Below, piece by piece: positions 5,265 through 13,100 of a DNA stretch of 23,114 nucleotides (the stretch's first letter is position 1; every line of letters starts with the position of its first letter). The translations under genes were made by a program, and so were the position numbers. The notes under the pieces are model-generated. The model ran no database searches, was not told the origin of the DNA, and saw nothing but the letters and a program-made list of their open reading frames with translations. Source of the stretch: an uncultured Clostridia bacterium (GTDB lineage: Bacteria > Bacillota > Clostridia > Christensenellales > Borkfalkiaceae); the NCBI GenBank assembly GCA_947632165.1, contig CANROI010000004.1, forward strand, positions 1 through 23,114, written 5' to 3'.

Positions 5265-8024
5265 ATGCTGAAATTACAGGGAATCAAAAAAGATTATAAA
5301 GTTGCGGACGGCTATGTGCACGCGCTCAAGGGGATCGACCTCGAATTCCGCAAGAGCGAATTTGTCTGCGTGCTCGGGGCCTCCGGCTGCGGCAAGACGA
5401 CGCTGCTCAACATCATCGGCGGGCTCGACCACTACACGGAGGGAGACCTCATCATCGAGGGGAGGTCCACCAAGGACTTCAAGGACCGCGATTGGGATAC
5501 CTACCGCAACCATTCGATCGGCTTTATCTTTCAGAGCTACCATCTGATCCCGCACCAGACGATCCTGCAGAACGTGGAGCTCGCGCTCACGATCTCGGGT
5601 GTAAGCAAAGAGGAGCGCCGCCGCCGCACGCTCGAGGCGCTCGAGCGGGTCGGCCTCGCGGAAAAGGTCAACAGTCTGCCCAACCAGCTCTCGGGCGGGC
5701 AGGCGCAGCGCGTCGCGATCGCACGGGCGCTCATCAACGATCCCGAGATCGTCCTCGCAGACGAGCCGACAGGCGCGCTCGACAGCAAGACGAGCATCCA
5801 GATCATGGACCTGCTCAAGGAGATCGCCCGCGACCGCCTCGTCATCATGGTCACCCACAATCCCGAGCTTGCGGAGCAGTATGCGACCCGCATCATCCGC
5901 CTCCACGACGGCGAGGTGACGGACGACAGCATGCCCTATTCGGGCGCGGACGAAGAGCCCCAAGAGAGGGAAAAGGCCAACAAGGGCAGAAAGAAGAAGT
6001 CGTCCATGTCCATCGGCATGTCGTTTATGCTCTCGCTTAAGAACCTGCTCTCCAAACATAAGCGCACGATCATGACCTCCGTCGCGGGGAGCATCGGCAT
6101 CATCGGCGTCTCGATGGTGCTCGCCGTCTCCGCGGGCGTGCAGAACTATATCGCGAGCATGGAGAACGATATGCTCTCGGGCTATCCGCTGCAGATCCGC
6201 GAGCAGGCGATCGACTTTGCGTCGCTCACGGACGCCGCGCGCGCCACGGGCACGAAGGTGGATCCCGGCTGGCTCGACGACAGGGTGTACGTCGATTCCC
6301 TGCTCGATACGCTGATGGATTTCGACGGCGCGATGACGACGAACAACATCACCGACGACTACAGCAACTACGTCAAAGCCATGCCGGAATCCTACTACAA
6401 CGCCCTACAGGCCAATTACAGCTTCGACATGGCGAATTACATCTATACCGACTTCCAAGTGACGAACGGCGAGATCGCGGAGGAGGCGGATACGAGCGGC
6501 ACCTATTCGGTGACGGGCATCCGCGCGCTCTATACCTCCATCCTCGGCGATGTGGAGGAATACAGCCAATATGCGAGCGTCATCGGCACGGTGACCTCCT
6601 TCCGCGAGATCCCCGATAACTACAAATATATCCTGTCGCAGTACGACATTGTGGCGACCGACCTCGGCGAGACGGAAAAGCTCACCGAAGAGGAGCTTAA
6701 GCACATCTTCGAGGACAAGGAGAGCCTCATCATGGTCGTGGGCGGGGACGGATTCTCCGATCTGAACTTCGGGCAGTTCGGCTATCTCACGGAAGAGGAG
6801 TTCCTGAACATCGCCTACAAGGCGGCGGATAACCCCAATTACGACGCGGGGCTCATCAAGGATCTCCTCGAAAACGGCGCCGGGTTCGACCGCTTCGTCG
6901 GAAAAGACGCCAAGACTTACACCTGGTATCCCTCGGATACGATCTATTCCAAAATGCCTTTCACCATTCCGATCGAGATGCTGGGAGGCACGCTCAATTG
7001 GGATTATACCTACAACCCGAACGCCGAGGACTTCTCCGACGAGGGGAAGATCGACATGAAGGTCCGCGCGATCCTGCGGCGGAAGCCTGGGATCTCCTAC
7101 GGCTGCCTTTCCGCGGGGCTGTACTACACCGCCGCGCTCACCGAGCACACGATCAAAGACGGTTTGAACAGCGAGATCGTCAAATTCCTGAACGACAGCG
7201 GAAAAGACGCGCTCGACCTCGTCGCCTACCGCTACGACTACACTTTCCAGACGGACGGCGGATTCGAAAAGCGCAGCGGCATGTCCTATCTCTTCGATGC
7301 AAGCTCGGCGATGAGCGGCATGATGATGGGGGGCATGATGGGCGGCGCCGCATCGGGAAGTTCGCTCGCCGTCGGCAAGGACCTGCTCGCGGGGACGGAG
7401 ACGCCGATCGGATTCAACATCTATCCCCTCGACTTCGACAGCAAGGACTACGTGACGGACTATCTCGACGCGTGGAACGAGGCGTGCAAAGAGGGGGGAG
7501 GCCGCTTCTCCTGGACGGACGGGGAGGGGACGCATACCGTCACGCTCGACGAGGCGGACCGCGTGACCTACACCGATACGGTCGGGCTCATCATCTACAT
7601 GGTCAACACGATGATCCAGATGATCACGATCGCGCTCATCGTGTTTACGGCGCTGTCCCTCGTCGTCTCCACCGTCATGGTCGGGATCATCACCTATGTC
7701 TCGGTCGTGGAGCGCATCAAGGAGATCGGCATTCTGCGTGCGGTCGGCGCGAGGAAGAAGGACATCAAGCGGCTGTTCAACGCGGAGACGTTCATCATCG
7801 GGCTGGCGGCGGGGCTCGTCGGCATCCTCGTTACCTATCTGCTCTCGCTCATTCTCAATCTCATCATCGGCGCCTATTCGGGGATCTACACAATCGCGGC
7901 GCTCCCTTGGTGGCAGGCGATCGTCATGGTGCTCGTCAGCGTGGTGCTCACCCTCATCTCGGGGCTCATTCCCGCCTCGGCGGCGGCGAAGAAGGATCCC
8001 GTCATCGCGCTGCGCACGGAATAA
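5265..8024 (+). CDS. ABC exporter, fused ATPase and FtsX-type permease
   Basis: A 919-residue fusion of a LolD/MacB-type ATPase with a permease. ATPase (about 1-225): Walker A GASGCGKT (38-45), signature LSGGQ (142-146), Walker B ending in Asp166-Glu167, H-loop VTHN. A linker rich in Lys and Glu (about 228-250) leads to the first membrane helix (about 265-290), a large extracytoplasmic domain of some 480 residues, and three C-terminal helices with the FtsX signature (VVERIKEIGILRAVGARKKD). The extracytoplasmic domain holds a Met/Gly-rich patch (residues 683-694). MacB-like transporters work as dimers and push out peptides or lipophilic compounds rather than form a channel. GGGAG at 5248-5252 is 12 nt before the ATG, a weakish site. 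With a MarR gene upstream, a drug or antimicrobial-peptide efflux role is plausible but unproven. Confidence 0.9.
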   Translation: MLKLQGIKKDYKVADGYVHALKGIDLEFRKSEFVCVLGASGCGKTTLLNIIGGLDHYTEGDLIIEGRSTKDFKDRDWDTYRNHSIGFIFQSYHLIPHQTILQNVELALTISGVSKEERRRRTLEALERVGLAEKVNSLPNQLSGGQAQRVAIARALINDPEIVLADEPTGALDSKTSIQIMDLLKEIARDRLVIMVTHNPELAEQYATRIIRLHDGEVTDDSMPYSGADEEPQEREKANKGRKKKSSMSIGMSFMLSLKNLLSKHKRTIMTSVAGSIGIIGVSMVLAVSAGVQNYIASMENDMLSGYPLQIREQAIDFASLTDAARATGTKVDPGWLDDRVYVDSLLDTLMDFDGAMTTNNITDDYSNYVKAMPESYYNALQANYSFDMANYIYTDFQVTNGEIAEEADTSGTYSVTGIRALYTSILGDVEEYSQYASVIGTVTSFREIPDNYKYILSQYDIVATDLGETEKLTEEELKHIFEDKESLIMVVGGDGFSDLNFGQFGYLTEEEFLNIAYKAADNPNYDAGLIKDLLENGAGFDRFVGKDAKTYTWYPSDTIYSKMPFTIPIEMLGGTLNWDYTYNPNAEDFSDEGKIDMKVRAILRRKPGISYGCLSAGLYYTAALTEHTIKDGLNSEIVKFLNDSGKDALDLVAYRYDYTFQTDGGFEKRSGMSYLFDASSAMSGMMMGGMMGGAASGSSLAVGKDLLAGTETPIGFNIYPLDFDSKDYVTDYLDAWNEACKEGGGRFSWTDGEGTHTVTLDEADRVTYTDTVGLIIYMVNTMIQMITIALIVFTALSLVVSTVMVGIITYVSVVERIKEIGILRAVGARKKDIKRLFNAETFIIGLAAGLVGILVTYLLSLILNLIIGAYSGIYTIAALPWWQAIVMVLVSVVLTLISGLIPASAAAKKDPVIALRTE

Positions 8025-8072
8025 AAGCGGGCGCGGTCGGGCATACTTCTTTCAAACGGAGAGAGGTGCGCT

Positions 8073-8150
8073 ATGGCAAAGAAGAAAAAGCTGCCGAATC
8101 TTACGGACGAAGAATACGAAGAATATCTGAAATCACTGTTACGCAAATAG
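8073..8150 (+). CDS. Small lysine-rich protein, 25 residues
   Basis: A 25-codon frame, ATG 8073 to TAG 8150, preceded by GGAGAGAGG (8058-8066), a good ribosome-binding site at 6-nt spacing. The product begins MAKKKKLPNLTDEEYEEYL and ends in Leu-Leu-Arg-Lys: a basic head followed by an amphipathic Asp/Glu/Tyr/Leu helix. It sits 48 nt after the exporter gene and 4 nt before the operon's terminator, so it appears to be the last gene of the marR-exporter operon. No membrane segment, cysteine or export signal is seen, and I recognise no family. It could bind the transporter, nucleic acid or the ribosome, or be a chance frame; the strong site and position favour a real gene. Confidence 0.6.
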   Translation: MAKKKKLPNLTDEEYEEYLKSLLRK

Positions 8151-8154
8151 AAAG

Positions 8155-8179
8155 ATCGGGGAGCAATCCCCGATTTTTT
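8155..8179 (+). terminator. Intrinsic terminator of the exporter operon
   Basis: ATCGGGGA (8155-8162) and TCCCCGAT (8167-8174) form a perfect 8-bp stem with a GCAA tetraloop, followed by TTTTT. Confidence 0.92.
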
Positions 8180-8224
8180 GTGCCCCGCGCCGCATCGTGC
8201 AGGCGGAACGTTTGGGGACATGCG

Positions 8225-8254
8225 CTCATAACGGGGGCGCTTTTTTCATATAAT
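8225..8254 (+). promoter_or_regulatory. Promoter of yunB, leaderless configuration
   Basis: A perfect TATAAT at 8249-8254 is only 5 nt from the ATG at 8260. The -35 is poor (CTCATA, 8225-8230, 18-nt spacer), which may mean an activator or a non-housekeeping sigma factor, as a sporulation gene would need. No Shine-Dalgarno precedes the ATG. Confidence 0.55.
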
Positions 8255-8259
8255 TTGGC

Positions 8260-8943
8260 ATGAAACGCTACCGCCGCCCGAGGAGCAAACTGCGCCGACG
8301 GGTGATTCTCATTTCCGTGCTTGCGGGGCTCCTCCTTGCCGCCATCCTCATCCATTATAATGTCACGCGGGTGCTCGTCTCGGTCGCGGAGGCCTCCATG
8401 CGCTCGATCACGACGGTCGCCGTCAACGACGCCGTGTATTACACCCTCTCGGACCGGGTGCGCTACGAGGATCTCGTCACAGTGAGCCGCGACGGAGAGG
8501 GGAACATCACTTCGATCACGTCCAACTCCTTCCAGATCAACCGCATCGCCCGCGATACCGCCTATATGTCGCAGGAGAACCTCACGCGGATGAGCGAAGA
8601 CGGGGTCTCGGTGCCGCTGGGCGCGTTTACGGGCATCGAGGCCTGGGCGGGCTTCGGGCCGGCGATCCGCATCAAGATCATTCCCATCTCGAACGTGGAA
8701 TGCCGCTTTGCCTCGGTGTTCGAGCAGGCGGGGATCAACCAGACCAAGCATTCGATCTACCTCGAGATCGTCGCCGACATCTCGATCATCATGCCTTCGG
8801 GGACGCGCAACTTCGCCTCGCTCACGGAAGTGCTCATCTGCGAGAGCGTGCTCGTCGGCAAGGTGCCCGATACCTATCTTCAGGCGGATATTTTCGGCGA
8901 AAATTACGATCTCGTGCCCCGATCGGGCGGCGGCAGTCCATGA
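8260..8943 (+). CDS. yunB: Sporulation protein YunB
   Basis: A 227-residue protein matching YunB, which in Bacillus is made in the mother cell under sigma-E and is needed for normal spores; its molecular role is not established. Seen: a basic N-terminus (MKRYRRPRSKLRRR), one membrane helix at about 15-33, then an extracytoplasmic domain with the family's recognisable segments: PLGAFTGIEAWAGFGP, IKIIPISNVECRFASVFEQA, GINQTKHSIYLEI and VLVGKVPDTYL. Length is normal. The gene is monocistronic, after the exporter terminator. The short distance from TATAAT to ATG predicts a leaderless message. Its presence is the main evidence in this window that the organism can, or its ancestor could, form endospores. 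Confidence 0.87.
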   Translation: MKRYRRPRSKLRRRVILISVLAGLLLAAILIHYNVTRVLVSVAEASMRSITTVAVNDAVYYTLSDRVRYEDLVTVSRDGEGNITSITSNSFQINRIARDTAYMSQENLTRMSEDGVSVPLGAFTGIEAWAGFGPAIRIKIIPISNVECRFASVFEQAGINQTKHSIYLEIVADISIIMPSGTRNFASLTEVLICESVLVGKVPDTYLQADIFGENYDLVPRSGGGSP

Positions 8944-8954
8944 AATTCGGGGCG

Positions 8955-8977
8955 AAATGCGCATATATTGCGCATTT
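8955..8977 (+). terminator. Hairpin after yunB, possible weak terminator
   Basis: AAATGCGCA (8955-8963) and TGCGCATTT (8969-8977) form a perfect 9-bp stem with a TATAT loop. The T-run is short and broken (TTT, then ATGCTCATTT), so termination would be inefficient; it begins 11 nt after the yunB stop. Confidence 0.5.
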
Positions 8978-9040
8978 ATGCTCATTTCAGGTGTAAAATC
9001 TGATTAGTTGTCAACTTTTCAATCATTTTCCAAAAGGATA

Positions 9041-9079
9041 TTGACAAAACCGAAACAGTTGGTTTATAATGTTCCCAAC
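9041..9079 (+). promoter_or_regulatory. Strong promoter with dyad over the -10 (GH3 operon)
   Basis: TTGACA at 9041-9046, 18-nt spacer, perfect TATAAT at 9065-9070. GTTGG (9058-9062) and CCAAC (9075-9079) form an inverted repeat that straddles the -10 box, a place where a repressor such as a LacI-family sugar regulator could bind. A second palindrome, GTTG-T-CAAC (9007-9015), lies upstream of the -35. The promoter call is firm; the operator is a guess. Confidence 0.85.
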
Positions 9080-9276
9080 ATAGAAATAAACGATCGGATT
9101 GTGTTCGTTTCGAAGCAAAAAAGCGAACGAACGGCACAGCGAGGGACGTCCCTCGCTTGCTTGTACGCATGGTACAAGCAAAAACTCCTAAAGGTAATAT
9201 CACTGCAAGGCCGAACGGGAGATCGGCGAAGCGGTGGGGTTATAAAAAAATTTTATTTGGGAGGAAAAAAAGACAC
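9077..9276 (+). ncRNA. Structured 5' leader of the GH3 operon, candidate RNA switch
   Basis: The 333 bases between yunB and the GH3 gene hold the promoter and then this leader of about 200 nt. It can fold into four consecutive hairpins: H1 GTTCGTT(T)CG with CGAACGAAC (9103-9132, one bulge); H2 AGCGAGGGAC with GTCCCTCGCT (9138-9157, a perfect 20-nt palindrome); H3 TTGCTTGTAC with GTACAAGCAA (9157-9181, 5-nt loop); H4 CACTGC/GCGGTG and GCCGA/TCGGC separated by a purine AAG/GAA internal loop (9201-9236). The H4 loop contains GGGAG (9217-9221). The same GGGAG is the core of the ribosome-binding site (9259-9263), and CTCCT (9185-9189) can pair with either. No T-run follows any hairpin, so control would be translational. 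I do not match it to a known riboswitch class. Confidence 0.5.
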
Positions 9277-12200
9277 ATGAAACTGAAGAAGTTTACACCA
9301 CTGTTCCGCGGTCTTGCTGCGACGTCGGCTGCGCTTCTTGCCCTTTCATCGGTCGCCTACACCGTTGCAATGTCTAACATCGCGATCGGCTGGATGGACG
9401 GCTGGTTCCAGGTGGACCGCAATATCTACGAAACGACGTATGAGAATGTCCCCGGCTACACCATTCCCGGTGGAACCGAGGGATACACCTATCTGAAGGG
9501 CGTGAACTATCAGACCACTTATGCTTCCGCAGATGCGTATGCGGCGGCGCTCAAGCAGCATGCGATCAAACAGGGCGAAGAGGGCTTCGCGCTCCTCAAG
9601 AACGACAACGATGCGCTCCCCGTCAAGTCCGGCACGCAAGTCGCGCTCTTCGGGTGGAACTGCTATAATCTTCCGAGCGGTCACACCGGCGTCGTTGCTG
9701 GCAATGCAGATCATATTTCTCTTTACGATAGATTGAAGGCCGCGGGCGTCACCGTGAACGAAACCGTCAAGGCCGAAGACTTCTCTCATTTGGTAGAGGG
9801 TGAAGACAGCCGCGGCAGACCCACCACGACCGATGAGTACGGGATGAAGTCGGCAGCCGCCAACTACACGATCCCCGAGGGCTTTGCGGAACAGAGTTCC
9901 TGGAACATCGCGAGCGGCACCGTCGGCATCGTTGCAGTCGGCCGCGGCGGCGGCGAAGGCAACAACTACATGACCGACGACGCGACCAACGCAGACGATC
10001 CGCTTGCACTCTCCGAGAACGAGATCAAGATGATCGACTATGCGAAGTCGAAATGCAGCAAGGTCGTCGTGCTCGTCGTCTCCGCAAACGCGATGGAGCT
10101 CGGCCCCATTGCCAAGGGCGGCGCACATGAAGTCGACGCGATCGGTTTCTGCGGCATTCCCAACGACTATCAGTATCAGGGCATCGCGAACGTGATCGCC
10201 GGCAAGGCGAATGCAACGGGCGGCCTCACCGATACCTATGTCTACGATAACAGCTACAACCCTGCAGTCATCAACATGGGGCAGCAGCAGTATTCCGACC
10301 TCGACACGATCACCTCTTTCACCGACCCGCTCGGCAGAAATACGGATCGCTATAACGCGAACAACTACATCGTCGAGGCAGAGGGCATCTACGTCGGCTA
10401 TAAGTACTACGAATCCCGTTACTTCGATTCCATCGTCAACCCCGATTTCAACGCGACCGATCCGATCGGCTCCACGAAGGCGGGCCAGAATTGGGATTAT
10501 AAGAACGAAGTGGTGTTCCCCTTCGGCCAGAGCGTTTCCTACATTCCCTTCACGCAGGAAGTGACCGAAGTTTCCGTCAACCTCTCCGAGAACGGCAAGA
10601 TCGTCGCGACCGTGAAGGTGACCAATACGGGCACCGAAGACGGCTACTTCCTTGCACAGCTCTATGTCAACAAGCCCTACACGCAGTACGACATCGAGCA
10701 CAAGGTTGAAAAGTCCGCGATCGACTTCCTCAACTCCAAGAAAGTTTCCGTCAAGGCGGGCCAGAGCACGGAGATCGAGATCGAAGTTCCCACCCACTAC
10801 CTCGCAAGCTGGGATTCCACGGCGCTGAACGGCGAGGGCACCTACATCCTCGACGAGGGCGACTACTACTTCACCGCAGCCGCAGGCGCGCATGAAGCAG
10901 TCAACAACATTCTCGAGGCACAGGGCCACGAAACGGACGGCACCACGAACGGCACCGGCAAGGCGGTCGTTTGGGACAAACTCGAAGCGTTCGACGACGA
11001 GACCTTCGCTACCTCCAACGGCGTTGAAGTCCGCAACCAGATGGAAAATGCGGATATCAACTACTTCCTCGGCGACGACACCGTCACCTATCTCTCGAGA
11101 AGCGACTACAAGGCAACCTTCCCGAAGAACTATACGAACAGAGCAAACGACAGCGGCATCCAGCCCGAGAAGCAGTTCACGATCAAGGGCGCCGCGAAAG
11201 AGAGAGAATGGCTCATCGAGCTCATCAGTGCCCAGGGCCAGCTCAAAGAAGAGAGCGATTCTTCGAAGTGGGCGAAGCTCGAAGGCACCCGTCCCGCAGG
11301 AATCGGCTCCGACGAGACCGTCTGGGATTGGATCATCAAACTCGCGAACACCGATCCCGAGGCGTTCAACAACATCCATTCCGACGAATGGCAGGCAGTC
11401 GCAGCGGCGCTCACGCTGAGTGAGGCGGTCGCAAGCGTTCCCAGCGGCGGCCACGCGACCAAGGAATTCCCCAGCATCAAGAATCCCGGCAGCGTGCAGT
11501 CCGAATCCGTTGCAGGTTATTCGCAGCGTCTGAAGCTCAGCGAGGGCACCATGACCCTCAACGTCGCCTCCAACACCCTGCTCGGCTCGAGCTTCAATCC
11601 CGACCTCGGCTATGAATGGGGTCAGATCGAAGGCGAAGGCGGCCTCTGGCTTCAGAAGACGGAGAGCCCGAGCGAATATGCTCAGTTCGCAGTCACCGTC
11701 TGGGGCGGCGGCCTCAACCAGCACCGTCATCCCTACAACGGCCGTAACTCCGAGTACATGTCCGAAGATCCCATGCTCACCAACCGCGTCGGCGCGGCTC
11801 AGTTCAAGGGCCTTTCCGAAAAAGGCGCGATCTGCGGTCCCAAGCACATGGGCTTCAACGATCAGGAGCTCAACCGTCAGGGCAACGCCTGCTACATGAC
11901 CGAGCAGAAAGTCCGTGAAACGGATACCCGTTGCTACGAGGGCGCTCTGAGAGTGCACGAAGGCGACGGCAACGGCGTCATGATGTCCTTCGCCCGCATC
12001 GGTGCGACGAACGTCACAAACAGCGTCGGCTACATCAAACACATCATGCGTGAGGAGTGGGGCTTCACCGGTATCATCACCACCGATATGGGTCAGGGTG
12101 CCGGCTACCACGAAGCGACCGCGCTCATCATGGCAACCGTCAACCAGTACGCAAGCATGAGAGGCGGCAACTTCTACCTCGGCGAGAGCGAGAACGACAC

Positions 12201-12540
12201 CAGCGACGACGCAACCGTCGGCAACGCAGGTACGCTCACCCTCGGCAGGGCGAAGAAAGACCCCGAATTTGCGGCACAGGCCCGTCAGACCGCTCTCTAT
12301 GAGATCTACACGATCGCGCACAGCGGCTCCGGCGTGTATGTCCAGGTTGTCGAGAACACGGGCGAGGACATCGTAGTTCCTCCTTCGACGATCGAACATA
12401 AGAATGTCGTCGGCCAGATCGATCATGCACCTTGGGAGTATATCTTCATCAGCCTCGAGGCTGTCTTCGGTGTGCTCACCGCTGTTACGGGCATCGCTTG
12501 GATCGTATCCGAGATCCTGCCCGGAAAGGAGGATAATTGA
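9277..12540 (+). CDS. GH3 beta-glycosidase, inverted domain order, membrane-anchored at both ends
   Basis: A 1087-residue surface glycosidase. Order seen: signal-anchor helix (about 8-35); the GH3 C-terminal-type alpha/beta domain first (about 75-375, with VGRGGGEGNN and LSENEIKMIDYAKSK); a fibronectin-III-like domain (about 425-540); a long linker region; then the GH3 TIM-barrel domain (about 750-1000) with substrate-binding Lys856-His857 (GPKHMGFN) and Arg867, and the nucleophile candidate Asp937 in WGFTGIITTDMG; finally a membrane helix (about 1055-1080). Classical GH3 enzymes have the barrel first; the reversed order is known from some rumen clostridial beta-glucosidases. The actual sugar cannot be told. 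I start at ATG 9277, after GGGAGG; in-frame upstream starts at 9157 and 9169 lie inside leader hairpins without ribosome-binding sites. No CGG arginine codon is seen, unlike most neighbours, suggesting high expression. Confidence 0.88.
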   Translation: MKLKKFTPLFRGLAATSAALLALSSVAYTVAMSNIAIGWMDGWFQVDRNIYETTYENVPGYTIPGGTEGYTYLKGVNYQTTYASADAYAAALKQHAIKQGEEGFALLKNDNDALPVKSGTQVALFGWNCYNLPSGHTGVVAGNADHISLYDRLKAAGVTVNETVKAEDFSHLVEGEDSRGRPTTTDEYGMKSAAANYTIPEGFAEQSSWNIASGTVGIVAVGRGGGEGNNYMTDDATNADDPLALSENEIKMIDYAKSKCSKVVVLVVSANAMELGPIAKGGAHEVDAIGFCGIPNDYQYQGIANVIAGKANATGGLTDTYVYDNSYNPAVINMGQQQYSDLDTITSFTDPLGRNTDRYNANNYIVEAEGIYVGYKYYESRYFDSIVNPDFNATDPIGSTKAGQNWDYKNEVVFPFGQSVSYIPFTQEVTEVSVNLSENGKIVATVKVTNTGTEDGYFLAQLYVNKPYTQYDIEHKVEKSAIDFLNSKKVSVKAGQSTEIEIEVPTHYLASWDSTALNGEGTYILDEGDYYFTAAAGAHEAVNNILEAQGHETDGTTNGTGKAVVWDKLEAFDDETFATSNGVEVRNQMENADINYFLGDDTVTYLSRSDYKATFPKNYTNRANDSGIQPEKQFTIKGAAKEREWLIELISAQGQLKEESDSSKWAKLEGTRPAGIGSDETVWDWIIKLANTDPEAFNNIHSDEWQAVAAALTLSEAVASVPSGGHATKEFPSIKNPGSVQSESVAGYSQRLKLSEGTMTLNVASNTLLGSSFNPDLGYEWGQIEGEGGLWLQKTESPSEYAQFAVTVWGGGLNQHRHPYNGRNSEYMSEDPMLTNRVGAAQFKGLSEKGAICGPKHMGFNDQELNRQGNACYMTEQKVRETDTRCYEGALRVHEGDGNGVMMSFARIGATNVTNSVGYIKHIMREEWGFTGIITTDMGQGAGYHEATALIMATVNQYASMRGGNFYLGESENDTSDDATVGNAGTLTLGRAKKDPEFAAQARQTALYEIYTIAHSGSGVYVQVVENTGEDIVVPPSTIEHKNVVGQIDHAPWEYIFISLEAVFGVLTAVTGIAWIVSEILPGKEDN

Positions 12541-12542
12541 TT

Positions 12543-13064
12543 ATGAAATTCATTAAAAGACAAGGCTTCGGCACCTGGTTCTCCATTTTGGCAATCATCG
12601 TAAGCGTCGTCGGGCTCATCATCTACGGGGCGGCGGTCAGCGCCGGCACCGGTCTGACGATCGCAAGCGGCAGTGAACCTTTCTATGATTTCAGTCGTCC
12701 CGAAGACACGGCTATGACCGGCGCGGTCGTGACCTGCGGCATCCTTGCCCTCGTCTTCCTGCTCCTGGCGGTCGTGATCGGCCAGCTGAAATTCGGCAGC
12801 ATCATCGGCACGGCTCTCGACCTCGTGGTCGGCGCGCTCCGTATCGTTGCACCCATGCTTCTTATGATCGCGGCGCTGTACTTCCTCTACGGTTCCTTCA
12901 GCGGCCTCGGCTGGACGTTCTTCTCTAACGCCGAGCTCGCGATCGCACCCGAAGCGGTTGCAGTCGGCACGCAGGTGATCACCGGACTCGTCATCCTGAT
13001 CGTCTCCTCGGTCGCTGCCATCGTCGCCTCCTTCTTCTCGATCAGAAAGAAGAACGTCGATTGA
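12543..13064 (+). CDS. Four-helix membrane protein coupled to the GH3 gene
   Basis: A 173-residue protein with four predicted membrane helices (about 12-33, 58-80, 88-115 and 140-165), an extracytoplasmic loop between helices 1 and 2 (TIASGSEPFYDFSRPED) and a basic C-terminus (RKKNVD). AAAGGAGG (12525-12532), which lies inside the end of the GH3 gene, serves the ATG at 12543, 2 nt after the GH3 stop; a TTG at 12537 overlapping that stop is a less likely start. The tight coupling says the two products are made in proportion. I recognise no family. It might hold or space the GH3 enzyme through its C-terminal helix, or form part of an uptake complex; both are inference. Confidence 0.8.
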   Translation: MKFIKRQGFGTWFSILAIIVSVVGLIIYGAAVSAGTGLTIASGSEPFYDFSRPEDTAMTGAVVTCGILALVFLLLAVVIGQLKFGSIIGTALDLVVGALRIVAPMLLMIAALYFLYGSFSGLGWTFFSNAELAIAPEAVAVGTQVITGLVILIVSSVAAIVASFFSIRKKNVD

Positions 13065-13100
13065 TCTAACCCATACCCTTCCTCTTCAAATGCTCACCCG

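Noticed and set aside
6405..7535. Antisense open frame of 376 codons inside the exporter gene
   Set aside because: Shadow of the permease's extracytoplasmic domain; no start signals and no recognisable domain.
9138..9181. Leader hairpins H2/H3 as a terminator
   Set aside because: On the plus strand they are followed by an A-run, not a T-run; no gene on the minus strand would use them.
9157..9276. Upstream starts (TTG 9157, ATG 9169) for the GH3 gene
   Set aside because: Both lie in hairpin H3 without a ribosome-binding site and would put 36-40 Lys/Arg-rich residues before a good signal-anchor.
9346..12426. Antisense open frame of 1026 codons opposite the GH3 gene
   Set aside because: It exactly mirrors the codon pattern of the GH3 gene, has no ribosome-binding site or domain motif, and its translation is low-complexity Val/Asp/Arg/Leu-rich. 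It is a by-product of GC-rich codon use.
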